This document shows, piece by piece, positions 1 through 5,255 of a DNA stretch of 5,255 bases. How positions within the stretch are numbered: position 1 is the stretch's first letter; each line of letters starts with the position of its first letter. Location of the stretch: NCBI GenBank assembly GCA_958419975.1, contig CATZIG010000144.1:1-5255 (forward strand), written 5' to 3'. Under the pieces are notes generated by a model. The model did no database searches, was not told the DNA's origin, and saw only the letters and a list, made by a program, of their open reading frames with translations. The position numbers and the translations under genes are program-made. The DNA comes from an uncultured Collinsella sp. Its GTDB lineage: Bacteria > Actinomycetota > Coriobacteriia > Coriobacteriales > Coriobacteriaceae.

Positions 1-497
1 GGAAACGATTTAGTTACGACGGTATTAGCGCCAACGGTACACCCATCGCCAATCGTAACGCCCGGCATAACGCATACGCCCTCGCCAATCCAGACATTGT
101 CACCAATGACGGTAGGCTTAGTAGCAAGCTCCCTGTCGTCCGGCGCAACGTCAGGACACGCTGATGTACTGGCGAATTCACCGTGACTAGTATCAGAGAT
201 AAATATATTAGAAGCCATCAGTACGTTGTCGCCGATCGAAACGGAATCGTGCGCGACTATATGCACTCTGTCATTGAACTTGCAGTTGCTGCCGATTTTT
301 AGGACGATACCATCTCCACCAAGGTCAAAGCGACAGCCATAACCGAGCGTCAGGCCATGCCCATAAGAGAAGCGTTTCTTTCCACCTCGTAAGTAAAATG
401 GCAACCTAATAAGCCTCGCCCCAGGAAAGCGAAGTTTAGTATAGGCGACGTAAATGCAGTTACCGACAAACTCTCCAAGGGAGTATTGGTTAATCAA
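1..497 (-). CDS. Hexapeptide-repeat O-acyltransferase (WbbJ/CapG-like), 3' end outside the window
   Basis: Probable acetyl- or acyltransferase that O-acetylates a sugar of the surface polysaccharide, using acetyl-CoA in the cytoplasm. The minus strand is open for 165 complete codons to the window edge. The N-terminal part reads LINQYSLGEF...YTKLRFPGARLIRLPFYLRG, a pattern I associate with WbbJ-like capsule acetyltransferases. Left-handed beta-helix hexapeptide repeats follow: IGSNCKFND (about 68-76), IGDNVLMAS (88-96), IGDNVWIGEGVCVMPG (131-146) and IGDGCTVGANTVV (149-161). The likely catalytic histidine is H105 in ISDTSHGEF. Family members run to about 180-200 residues, so roughly 20-30 are missing. 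Start choice: TTG at 497 has AGGAG five bases upstream and overlaps the epimerase stop by 8 bases, which implies translational coupling. GTG at 503 and ATG at 539 are in-frame alternatives, with poorer ribosome-site spacing or none. The acceptor sugar cannot be told from sequence. Confidence 0.88.
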   Translation of the reverse strand, partial: MINQYSLGEFVGNCIYVAYTKLRFPGARLIRLPFYLRGGKKRFSYGHGLTLGYGCRFDLGGDGIVLKIGSNCKFNDRVHIVAHDSVSIGDNVLMASNIFISDTSHGEFASTSACPDVAPDDRELATKPTVIGDNVWIGEGVCVMPGVTIGDGCTVGANTVVTKSF

Positions 498-1326
498 GGC
501 CACTCCTAGCCGCAAGAATCTTGCGAATCTTTGCTGCATCGCCCCAGATTGCGGGCGAATCATACGGGCGATCGGGGTACTTGCCGTAACCGAGTTTGAT
601 CGAGAAGCCGTTCTCATTAATAAAGTGCTCGATATAATCACCAAGACCGATTGGCTCACCGGAGCAGATGTTGATGATGCCATTCACCTCATCCTGCTCG
701 ACGACGGCGACGACCTGTCGGCAGAAATCTTCATAAGGAAGGAAATCGTATTTGCATCGACCGCTCGTGAATGGGAACTCGTCCTTACCCTCGATCTCAG
801 CCGCGACGATCTTCGAGAAGATGGAACACCCGCGCCCGTCGTTAGAAACGAGATAAAACCCACGGAGCCACTGCATCTGGGCACCATGCTGGCGGCAAAG
901 CTCTCCAGTAAGCTGACGAAGGGCGTTCTTCGCAACACCGTAGGGCGTAGTGGGATTGCAGGGGGTGTTCTCGTCAACGGCGCCCTCGTGGTAACCGACC
1001 TCGTGCATAGAGCCCATTACAGCGATACGCTTGACACCAGCCTCGAGCGCCGCCTTGATAAATAGGTAGTGCTTAGAGAGGTCTTCCAAGTGCGAAATGT
1101 CGTTATGTGAGAAGCCGTTGCGCCAGGCAAGGTGCAGCAGTACATCCGGGTTCTCATTGGACTGGAAATCGTAGGAGAACACATCGCCGACGTGCTCCTC
1201 AAGATTATCGTGCTTCAGCCCGCACGAACATAGACCCATGGCAATGACCTTATGTCCAGCATCCAGGAGATGAGAGACGACTCCTTTGCCGATGTAACCG
1301 TCGGCACCGGTGACCATTATCCTCAT
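490..1326 (-). CDS. NAD(P)-dependent nucleotide-sugar epimerase/reductase (extended SDR family)
   Basis: A 278-residue Rossmann-fold protein that probably reduces or epimerises a nucleotide-linked sugar to supply the neighbouring glycosyltransferases. The N-terminal MRIMVTGADGYIG carries the GxxGxxG dinucleotide-binding motif (G7, G10, G13). The catalytic YxxxK is Y129-K133 in PYGVAK, with the helper serine probably S106 in AVMGSM. HLAWRNG (65-71) lies at the strand before the active-site region, as in NAD-dependent epimerase/dehydratases. It is shorter than GalE-type epimerases (about 330) and nearer the length of 4-ketoreductases such as RmlD or 6-deoxy-talose dehydrogenases, so a dTDP- or GDP-4-keto-6-deoxysugar substrate is possible but only inferred. 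ATG (1324-1326) overlaps the TGA of the upstream glycosyltransferase as ATGA, and GAAAGG lies 6 bases ahead of it. The last codons overlap the acyltransferase start. Confidence 0.9.
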   Translation of the reverse strand: MRIMVTGADGYIGKGVVSHLLDAGHKVIAMGLCSCGLKHDNLEEHVGDVFSYDFQSNENPDVLLHLAWRNGFSHNDISHLEDLSKHYLFIKAALEAGVKRIAVMGSMHEVGYHEGAVDENTPCNPTTPYGVAKNALRQLTGELCRQHGAQMQWLRGFYLVSNDGRGCSIFSKIVAAEIEGKDEFPFTSGRCKYDFLPYEDFCRQVVAVVEQDEVNGIINICSGEPIGLGDYIEHFINENGFSIKLGYGKYPDRPYDSPAIWGDAAKIRKILAARSGLD

Positions 1327-2339
1327 AAGTTACCTTTCTCGTAGCCTTCATAGGCTGGCTCGTTACCCAGCAGGGCCTTTACGAAGGTTTCAATGGAATA
1401 GCTGCGATACACTTCATCGGGAAGCACCTGATAAGGCGTCGTAAAGAATTGAGAGGGGACGCTGCCCTTCCCACTCCACACAGCGACATCGCCTTTTCTC
1501 GCGAAATCGTAGAGAGCCGCATCAGGATTGGCAGTAATCAACTTCCTATGTGCTCCGATGGCCTCGAGCGTGCGCATGGTAAGACCACGCTGTCCAGCCT
1601 GGGGAGAATCGACAATTGCTTTAGAGCGCGCATAAATCTCAACTATCTTTTCAGTCGAGAGCGATTCAAAGCTGAACTCAACACCCCGATAGACAGGGTT
1701 CGTAAGACGCCGCAACGAGGCCGCCGACTTCGACGGCATAAAGAAGTAACGAAACACCCGCAGGCCCTGCGATTCTAGGTTGTCGCAGATAGAGCTAACC
1801 GCCTCAAATTTGCTCGGCTGGTGCACGCTCCCTATGAAGCATGCGTCATACGTGAACCCACCGTCAGGAACAAGAGGCAGGCCATCGTATGCCCCCGAGA
1901 AGAAAAGAGGACGAAACTTCAGACGGTAACGTTCGCAGTCGGACGGCTCAAAAGAGTAAACATCGTCAAATAGATCCCGGCAGGCACCGAAACGCTCGCA
2001 ATTGTTGAAAGCATCCCAAAGGTACGAAACAAAACGAGCATTGCTTGATGACCTGATGGATGAAAACTGATCGCGTGTGAAACAAAAAGACATGCCACCC
2101 ATGAAGATCAGCAAATCATAATCACCTGTCGCGACCTTCTTCTTAAGAGATTCGGCATACTTAGCGATCTGCCCGTCGACAAGTCTATAGCTGAACTTCG
2201 CAAAGGATCTGAAGGAGACAGACTCGCTTGGACGGTCATCAACACATACAACGCTATGACCTTGGCGAGAGAGCTCATCACGCACCCGATCACGATACCC
2301 GAAGAAAGTCGGAGCCATAAGCAAAATGCGATAACCCAT
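1323..2339 (-). CDS. Putative GT-B glycosyltransferase (CgeB-like / polysaccharide biosynthesis protein)
   Basis: A 338-residue soluble protein, probably transferring a sugar onto the growing lipid-linked oligosaccharide at the cytoplasmic face. The N-terminal segment RILLMAPTFFGYRDRVRDEL (4-23) looks like the first beta strand and loop of a GT-B N-domain. FVSYLWDAF (103-111) and YDACFIGSVHQPSKF (164-178) fit the domain linker and the start of the C-domain. QAGQRGLTMRTLEAIGAHRKLIT (247-269) resembles the nucleotide-sugar-binding region of the CgeB-like/glycosyltransferase-4 group, with E259 in the place of its conserved glutamate. No signal peptide or membrane segment is visible. The start ATG follows the TAG of the sugar transferase with no gap, with only a GGGGCG-like ribosome site. 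The end overlaps the epimerase start by 4 bases. Family placement is from remembered motif patterns; donor and acceptor are unknown. Confidence 0.78.
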   Translation of the reverse strand: MGYRILLMAPTFFGYRDRVRDELSRQGHSVVCVDDRPSESVSFRSFAKFSYRLVDGQIAKYAESLKKKVATGDYDLLIFMGGMSFCFTRDQFSSIRSSSNARFVSYLWDAFNNCERFGACRDLFDDVYSFEPSDCERYRLKFRPLFFSGAYDGLPLVPDGGFTYDACFIGSVHQPSKFEAVSSICDNLESQGLRVFRYFFMPSKSAASLRRLTNPVYRGVEFSFESLSTEKIVEIYARSKAIVDSPQAGQRGLTMRTLEAIGAHRKLITANPDAALYDFARKGDVAVWSGKGSVPSQFFTTPYQVLPDEVYRSYSIETFVKALLGNEPAYEGYEKGNL

Positions 2340-3092
2340 CTAGCGCCCCGTTCTCTCTTTGCCGAACATGGCGCCAAAGGTGCCTGCGAAGCACTTCCAG
2401 TCCATACGGAAGCAGCGGTTCTGCACATAACGAAGTTCGATCTTCTGACGCAAGCCGCTCTCAAATGTCGCCTCGTTGCGATCAGTTGCCTGCCAAAGAC
2501 CGGTGATGCCAGGCTGAACAGAAAGCAACTCGGCTTTTTCTTCATCCGTAAAATGCTGCTCGAGCTCATCCCGTGTAATGGGGCGAGGCCCAATAACAGA
2601 CAAGTCTCCGTTCAAGACATTGATAAACTGAGGCATCTCGTCGATAGAGCATTTACGAATGAACTGACCAATCTTGGTAATACGAGGGTCATCGTCAACC
2701 TTGCGCTCGACTTCCCACTGATGTAGCTGCTCGGGACTCAGATACTTCTGCACGTTGCCAGCATCGGCGACCATGCTGCGAAGCTTAAAAATCCTGATTG
2801 TCTTTCCGCCCTTGCCTACGCGCTCTTGCGTATACATGGGGCTGCCGGGCGATTCGAGGCTAATGAGAGCGCACATAATGGCGATAGGGATAAGCAGCAG
2901 TACGCTCATCAAAAGACTGAACACTAGGTCAAACAGCCTCTTAGCAAAGCGATAGCCAAGCGTACCGCTCGGCTTAATCTGATTAAAAGCCAGTGCATCC
3001 CCCACTGATGCACAGCTCTCTGTCATTTCCTTAGCAGCCACAGTCAAACTTACGTCCCCGTTCCCCAGGGATCCCCCAATCGGTAAATTCAA
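2340..3092 (-). CDS. Initiating sugar-phosphate transferase (PglC/WbaP-type, bacterial sugar transferase domain)
   Basis: Transfers a sugar-1-phosphate from a UDP-sugar to undecaprenyl phosphate, the first membrane step of capsule or exopolysaccharide assembly. The 250-residue frame has one hydrophobic segment at about 53-79, the re-entrant membrane helix of monotopic phosphoglycosyl transferases. Family motifs follow: QERVG (89-93), FKLRSM (102-107), the catalytic Asp-Glu pair D151-E152 in SIDEMPQF, VIGPRP (166-171) and GITGLWQ (195-201). It lacks the four extra transmembrane helices of the long WbaP type. The start is uncertain. TTG at 3092 is the most upstream possible start, because a TAG precedes it in frame with no start codon between, but it has no ribosome site. 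TTG at 3047, GTG at 3041 or ATG at 3026 (a 228-residue protein starting MTESCASV) would remove a poorly conserved leader. The 35 bases to the NusG-like gene contain AAAGGGAG but no well-placed start after it. Confidence 0.95.
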   Translation of the reverse strand: MNLPIGGSLGNGDVSLTVAAKEMTESCASVGDALAFNQIKPSGTLGYRFAKRLFDLVFSLLMSVLLLIPIAIMCALISLESPGSPMYTQERVGKGGKTIRIFKLRSMVADAGNVQKYLSPEQLHQWEVERKVDDDPRITKIGQFIRKCSIDEMPQFINVLNGDLSVIGPRPITRDELEQHFTDEEKAELLSVQPGITGLWQATDRNEATFESGLRQKIELRYVQNRCFRMDWKCFAGTFGAMFGKERTGR

Positions 3093-3127
3093 GAAATGCG
3101 AACGAACAGCCGGTACACCGTCTCCCT

Positions 3128-3718
3128 TTACGTTTTGCTGGGAACGTCGAGCGGCAGCAGCTCCCTAAATGTGGAGTCGCCCTCGCCCACGTCTACCAGG
3201 CACCAGCGCTTATGACGGTCAATCTTCTTTACACGGGCCTCTTGCCCCACCAAAGGGCCCTGCTCTATGTGCAGCACGCCGTCTTCTATGCGCGCGACGC
3301 TGTTGCGCACCACGCCGTCGTCGTCCAGCACACTGCGGTACCAGTCCTGCGCATCGTCCGGCATGGGCATGTACGCCCGCTCCTTACTGCCGGCGATGCG
3401 GCAGCCAAAGCTCAACTGAGCCAAAGCCCTATCGAGCGCGGCGGCATCATGCGTGGCGACGAAGAAATATTCCTTGTACATAGGTTTGGTTTGGAGCGAC
3501 CAGGCGCCATCCCGCTTAAACCAGAACTCCTTTTGCATCACAAAAGCGTCCTGCATAAGGTTGTGCGGAATAATGCAGCGGACCTTTTCGCAGGTCTCGC
3601 GCTCTTTTCCATGGGGGGTATGAACCAGATACCACCGGACGCGGCCGTGCTGGCTGTTGGTGGTGGCGCCGTTAAATGCGCCTGGCAGCTGCTCTTGGCG
3701 CCGTACCGTGTGTTCCAT
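3128..3718 (-). CDS. Specialised NusG paralog (LoaP/UpxY/RfaH-like antiterminator) leading the operon
   Basis: Transcription elongation factor that probably binds RNA polymerase and suppresses termination through the polysaccharide operon. The protein has 196 residues. An NGN domain begins at RWYLVHTPHGKERETCEKV (28-46) and continues through MYKEYFFVATHD (80-91), matching the NusG pattern of a W-Y strand followed by a helix and a 'pGYvfV'-like strand. A KOW domain covers about 153-178 (QGPLVGQEARVKKIDRHKRW). It diverges strongly from housekeeping NusG and heads a glycan operon, as such paralogs often do. ATG at 3718 is preferred because AGAGGGGG (3726-3733) lies 7 bases upstream. A GTG at 3751 would add 11 residues, but has no ribosome site and lies in a leader hairpin. 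It ends 35 bases before the sugar transferase frame. LoaP-type is the better guess for a Gram-positive host; the exact subgroup would need a tree. Confidence 0.85.
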   Translation of the reverse strand: MEHTVRRQEQLPGAFNGATTNSQHGRVRWYLVHTPHGKERETCEKVRCIIPHNLMQDAFVMQKEFWFKRDGAWSLQTKPMYKEYFFVATHDAAALDRALAQLSFGCRIAGSKERAYMPMPDDAQDWYRSVLDDDGVVRNSVARIEDGVLHIEQGPLVGQEARVKKIDRHKRWCLVDVGEGDSTFRELLPLDVPSKT

Positions 3719-3725
3719 GTTCTCG

Positions 3726-3733
3726 CCCCCTCT
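3726..3733 (-). promoter_or_regulatory. Ribosome binding site of the NusG paralog
   Basis: AGAGGGGG on the minus strand ends 7 bases before the ATG at 3718. It is the strongest Shine-Dalgarno-like run before this gene and decides for ATG over the upstream GTG at 3751. Confidence 0.65.
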
Positions 3734-3737
3734 TTTG

Positions 3738-3759
3738 GCTTTGCGATGCACGCAAATGC
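3738..3759 (-). promoter_or_regulatory. Leader hairpin just upstream of the NusG paralog
   Basis: In the minus-strand RNA, UUUGCG (3756-3751) pairs perfectly with CGCAAA (3745-3740) around the loop UGCAU. Two more GC pairs below, past one bulged A, extend the stem to 8 bp. It ends just before the ribosome site. No U-tract follows, so it is not a terminator. LoaP proteins are known to recognise a structured element in the 5' leader of their target operons, so this could be such a site or a translation control element. That role is inference. Confidence 0.4.
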
Positions 3760-3805
3760 AGGGGCGTTTAGAACAGGCTTCTCGCTCGCAGCTAGGCGCA
3801 GTCGC

Positions 3806-3824
3806 AAAAGTACAGGTTTTTATA
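3806..3824 (+). repeat. Left arm of an inverted repeat flanking a promoter segment
   Basis: AAAAGTACAGGTTTTTATA on the plus strand. Its reverse complement recurs at 3917-3935 with 17 of 19 positions identical, including an unbroken 12-bp core GTACAGGTTTTT (3810-3821). The two arms enclose about 92 bp with a -10 element. The size and geometry resemble invertible promoters (invertons). Confidence 0.6.
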
Positions 3825-3837
3825 GAGGGGTATGGAG

Positions 3838-3858
3838 ATGTACCTACTAGCAGTACAT
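3838..3858. promoter_or_regulatory. 21-bp dyad, possible operator or recombinase accessory site
   Basis: Perfect 6-bp half-sites ATGTAC (3838-3843) and GTACAT (3853-3858) are separated by 9 bp with CTAG near the centre, giving a centre-to-centre distance of 15 bp. It lies inside the segment bounded by the inverted repeats and shares GTAC with them. This is what a homodimeric DNA-binding protein would recognise; no regulator can be named. Confidence 0.4.
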
Positions 3859-3869
3859 TTTGCGTAATC

Positions 3870-3900
3870 TGGGCAAACGCTGATTAATTGCTCGTATAAT
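3870..3900 (+). promoter_or_regulatory. Promoter-like element pointing away from the operon
   Basis: A perfect -10 hexamer TATAAT (3895-3900) lies in CTCGTATAATGT. The -35 region is weak: TGGGCA (3870-3875, 19-bp spacer) or GGCAAA (3872-3877, 17-bp spacer). It faces right, where only a bidirectional terminator and the convergent end of thrS lie, so no gene is served in this orientation. If the segment between the inverted repeats were flipped, the -10 would fall at about 3841-3846 on the minus strand. Transcription would then start about 115 bases before the NusG paralog. Confidence 0.5.
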
Positions 3901-3916
3901 GTCGTCTGTCGAAAGA

Positions 3917-3935
3917 TACAAAAACCTGTACCTTT
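3917..3935 (-). repeat. Right arm of an inverted repeat flanking a promoter segment
   Basis: On the minus strand this reads AAAGGTACAGGTTTTTGTA, matching the left arm (3806-3824) at 17 of 19 positions. The arm is itself symmetric: 7-bp half-sites ACAAAAA and TTTTTGT surround the 8-bp centre GGTACAGG. That arm-spacer-arm form is typical of tyrosine recombinase crossover sites. Confidence 0.6.
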
Positions 3936-3944
3936 TTGTGCAAC

Positions 3945-3975
3945 AAAAAAAGCCGCTCAACCAGCGGCTTTTCTT
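3945..3975. terminator. Bidirectional Rho-independent terminator
   Basis: AGCCGCT (3951-3957) pairs with AGCGGCT (3963-3969) around a 5-base loop. Flanking A and T runs extend the stem. On the plus strand it is followed by TTTTCTTATTT, on the minus strand by seven T then GTTG. It can stop thrS read-through leftwards and also any transcript from the rightward promoter at 3895-3900. Confidence 0.85.
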
Positions 3976-3986
3976 ATTTCGGCATG

Positions 3987-4021
3987 AAAAAGGCGACCGC
4001 CCTTTGTGGACGATCGCCTTT
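3987..4021 (-). terminator. thrS terminator
   Basis: Starting 22 bases after the thrS stop, the minus strand has AAAGGCGA (4021-4014) pairing with TCGCCTTT (3996-3989), with a 17-base interior and two further T before CATGCC. The 8-bp stem and T-run fit an intrinsic terminator for thrS; the stronger U-tract is on the next hairpin downstream. Confidence 0.7.
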
Positions 4022-4043
4022 GTTAATTGTTGTGAAGCTTGCC

Positions 4044-5255
4044 TTAGGCGCGGGTCTTGATCTCCTCGGTCACCTTGGCAACAAACGCGTCAACGCTCAT
4101 CTGAACGGTCTCGTTGGAGCGATCACGGACGGAGATGTTGCCGGCCTCGACCTCCTTCTCGCCCAAGATGAGCATATAGGGCACGCGGTCGATGCTGCGG
4201 GCCTCGCGGATCTTGTAGCCGATCTTCTCGTCGCGGTCGTCGCAGACCACGCGAATGCCGGCCTCCTCCAGCTTGGCGCACACCTCGTGAGCGTAGTCGC
4301 GGCTCTTCTCGGACACGGGAAGGGCCTTGACCTGCACGGGAGCCAGCCAAGTGGGGAACTTGCCCGCAAAGTGCTCAATCAGAATACCGATGAAGCGCTC
4401 GATGGAACCAAAGCACACGCGATGCAGCATGATGGGGCGCTTCTTGGTGCCGTCGGCGTCCACGTACTCCAGGTCAAAGTTGAGCGGCATCTGGAAGTCG
4501 AGCTGGACGGTACCGCACTGCCAGGTACGGCCGAGCGAGTCCTCCAGGTGGAAGTCGATCTTGGGGCCGTAGAAGGCGCCGTCGCCCTCGTTGACCTCGT
4601 AGTCCATGCCCAGCTTCTCCAGAGCGGTGCGCAGGCCTTCCTCGGCGCGAGCCCAGTCCTCGTCGGAGCCCATGGAGTCCTCGGGGCGGGTGGAAAGCTC
4701 TACGTGGTACTTAAAGCCAAACTTTTGGTACACGGAATCGATGAGGTTGACCACGCCCACGATCTCGTCGGTCAGCTGGTCGGGACGCACAAACAGGTGG
4801 GCGTCGTCCTGGTTAAAGCAGCGCACGCGGAACAGACCGTGCAGGGCGCCGCGCAGCTCGTGGCGGTGCACCAGGCCAATCTCGCCGGCGCGAATGGGCA
4901 GCTCGCGATAGGAGTGCGGCTTGGAGGCGTACACCAGCACGCCGCCCGGGCAGTTCATGGGCTTAATGCAGTACTCTTCGTCGTCGATGACGGTGGAGTA
5001 CATGTTGTCCTTGTAGTGGTCCCAGTGGCCCGAGGTCTTCCACAGCTGCTTGTTCATGATGAGCGGCGTGGAGATCTCCACGTAGCCGGCCTTGTGGTGG
5101 ATCTCGCGCCAGTAGTCCAGCAGCGTGTTCTTAAGGATCATGCCGTTGGGCAGGAAGAACGGGAAGCCGGGAGCTTCGTCGCGCATCATAAAGAGGTCCA
5201 TCTCGCGGCCGATCTTGCGGTGGTCGCGCTTCTTGGCCTCCTCCAGCATGTGCAT
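4044..5255 (-). CDS. thrS: Threonyl-tRNA synthetase, C-terminal 403 residues (5' end outside the window)
   Basis: Class II aminoacyl-tRNA synthetase that charges tRNA-Thr with threonine in the cytoplasm. The visible part starts inside the linker to the catalytic core (KRDHRKIGREMDLF, 9-22). It includes the class II motif 1 region (about 48-66), motif 2 (about 130-155, HRHELRGALHGLFRVRCF) and motif 3 (GSIERFIG, 283-290). The zinc ligands expected from the E. coli enzyme are present: C102 in MNCPGG, H153 in DDAHLF and H278 in MLHR. The anticodon-binding domain covers about 303-403 and ends in TRA followed by TAA. The TGS and editing domains, roughly 200-240 residues, lie off the right edge; the ATG at the edge is internal and not the start. 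No frameshift or missing catalytic residue is seen. Codons are markedly more GC-rich than in the polysaccharide genes. Confidence 0.98.
   Translation of the reverse strand: MHMLEEAKKRDHRKIGREMDLFMMRDEAPGFPFFLPNGMILKNTLLDYWREIHHKAGYVEISTPLIMNKQLWKTSGHWDHYKDNMYSTVIDDEEYCIKPMNCPGGVLVYASKPHSYRELPIRAGEIGLVHRHELRGALHGLFRVRCFNQDDAHLFVRPDQLTDEIVGVVNLIDSVYQKFGFKYHVELSTRPEDSMGSDEDWARAEEGLRTALEKLGMDYEVNEGDGAFYGPKIDFHLEDSLGRTWQCGTVQLDFQMPLNFDLEYVDADGTKKRPIMLHRVCFGSIERFIGILIEHFAGKFPTWLAPVQVKALPVSEKSRDYAHEVCAKLEEAGIRVVCDDRDEKIGYKIREARSIDRVPYMLILGEKEVEAGNISVRDRSNETVQMSVDAFVAKVTEEIKTRA

Noticed and set aside
454..1065. Open plus-strand frame of 203 codons opposite the epimerase
   Set aside because: It is antisense to a gene with intact SDR motifs, has no recognisable domain and no good ribosome site; it is a codon-bias shadow.
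2256..2726. Open plus-strand frame across the glycosyltransferase/sugar transferase junction
   Set aside because: It overlaps two well-supported minus-strand genes and shows no family motifs.
3068..3075. 8-bp palindrome GGGATCCC near the sugar transferase start
   Set aside because: It is too short and isolated to mean more than chance; no paired site or loop structure supports it.
3749..3751. GTG at 3751 as the start of the NusG paralog
   Set aside because: It has no Shine-Dalgarno sequence and sits in a hairpin; ATG at 3718 has AGAGGGGG 7 bases upstream and leaves the NGN domain intact.
3819..3847. Minus-strand TATAAA (3824-3819) as the operon's constant promoter
   Set aside because: No -35-like hexamer is found 16-18 bases upstream and it overlaps the left repeat arm. 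It cannot be fully excluded, and if active it would weaken the OFF-state reading.
3212..3850. Open plus-strand frame of 212 codons opposite the NusG paralog and its leader
   Set aside because: It is antisense to a clear NGN-KOW protein, is low in complexity and Ala/His rich, and runs into the inverted-repeat region; it is a shadow frame.

Overview
The window looks like a piece of a Gram-positive actinobacterial chromosome, most likely from a gut Coriobacteriia such as Collinsella. That assignment is an inference from the GC-rich thrS codon use and the overall gene style, not a database match. All recognisable genes lie on the minus strand, so the biological order runs from right to left.

Right part (4044-5255): the C-terminal two thirds of thrS, threonyl-tRNA synthetase, GC-rich and typical of a core gene; its N-terminus lies beyond the window. 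It is followed (3945-4021) by two closely spaced hairpins with U-tracts, the second of which can work in both directions. They appear to insulate thrS from what follows.

Intergenic region (3719-4043, about 325 bases): besides the terminators it holds a pair of inverted repeats (3806-3824 and 3917-3935; 12 bp identical, 17 of 19 matching) around about 92 bp. Inside that segment the only good -10 hexamer (TATAAT, 3895-3900) points away from the operon, towards the bidirectional terminator. A 21-bp dyad (3838-3858) also lies in the segment, and a leader hairpin (3738-3759) sits just before the first gene. This is the layout expected of an invertible, phase-variable promoter shown in its OFF orientation. 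It is the most interesting hypothesis in the window, but it is not proven.

Left part (1-3718): a tightly packed surface-polysaccharide operon with lower GC than thrS. It begins with a specialised NusG paralog, of the kind that acts as a processive antiterminator for long polysaccharide operons (LoaP/UpxY/RfaH-like). Next come a PglC/WbaP-type initiating sugar-phosphate transferase, a putative GT-B glycosyltransferase, an NAD(P)-dependent extended SDR epimerase/reductase, and a hexapeptide-repeat O-acyltransferase cut by the left edge. Starts and stops abut or overlap at every junction after the sugar transferase, suggesting translational coupling. Together they would start a lipid-linked glycan, add and modify sugars, and keep RNA polymerase elongating through a cluster that probably continues beyond position 1.
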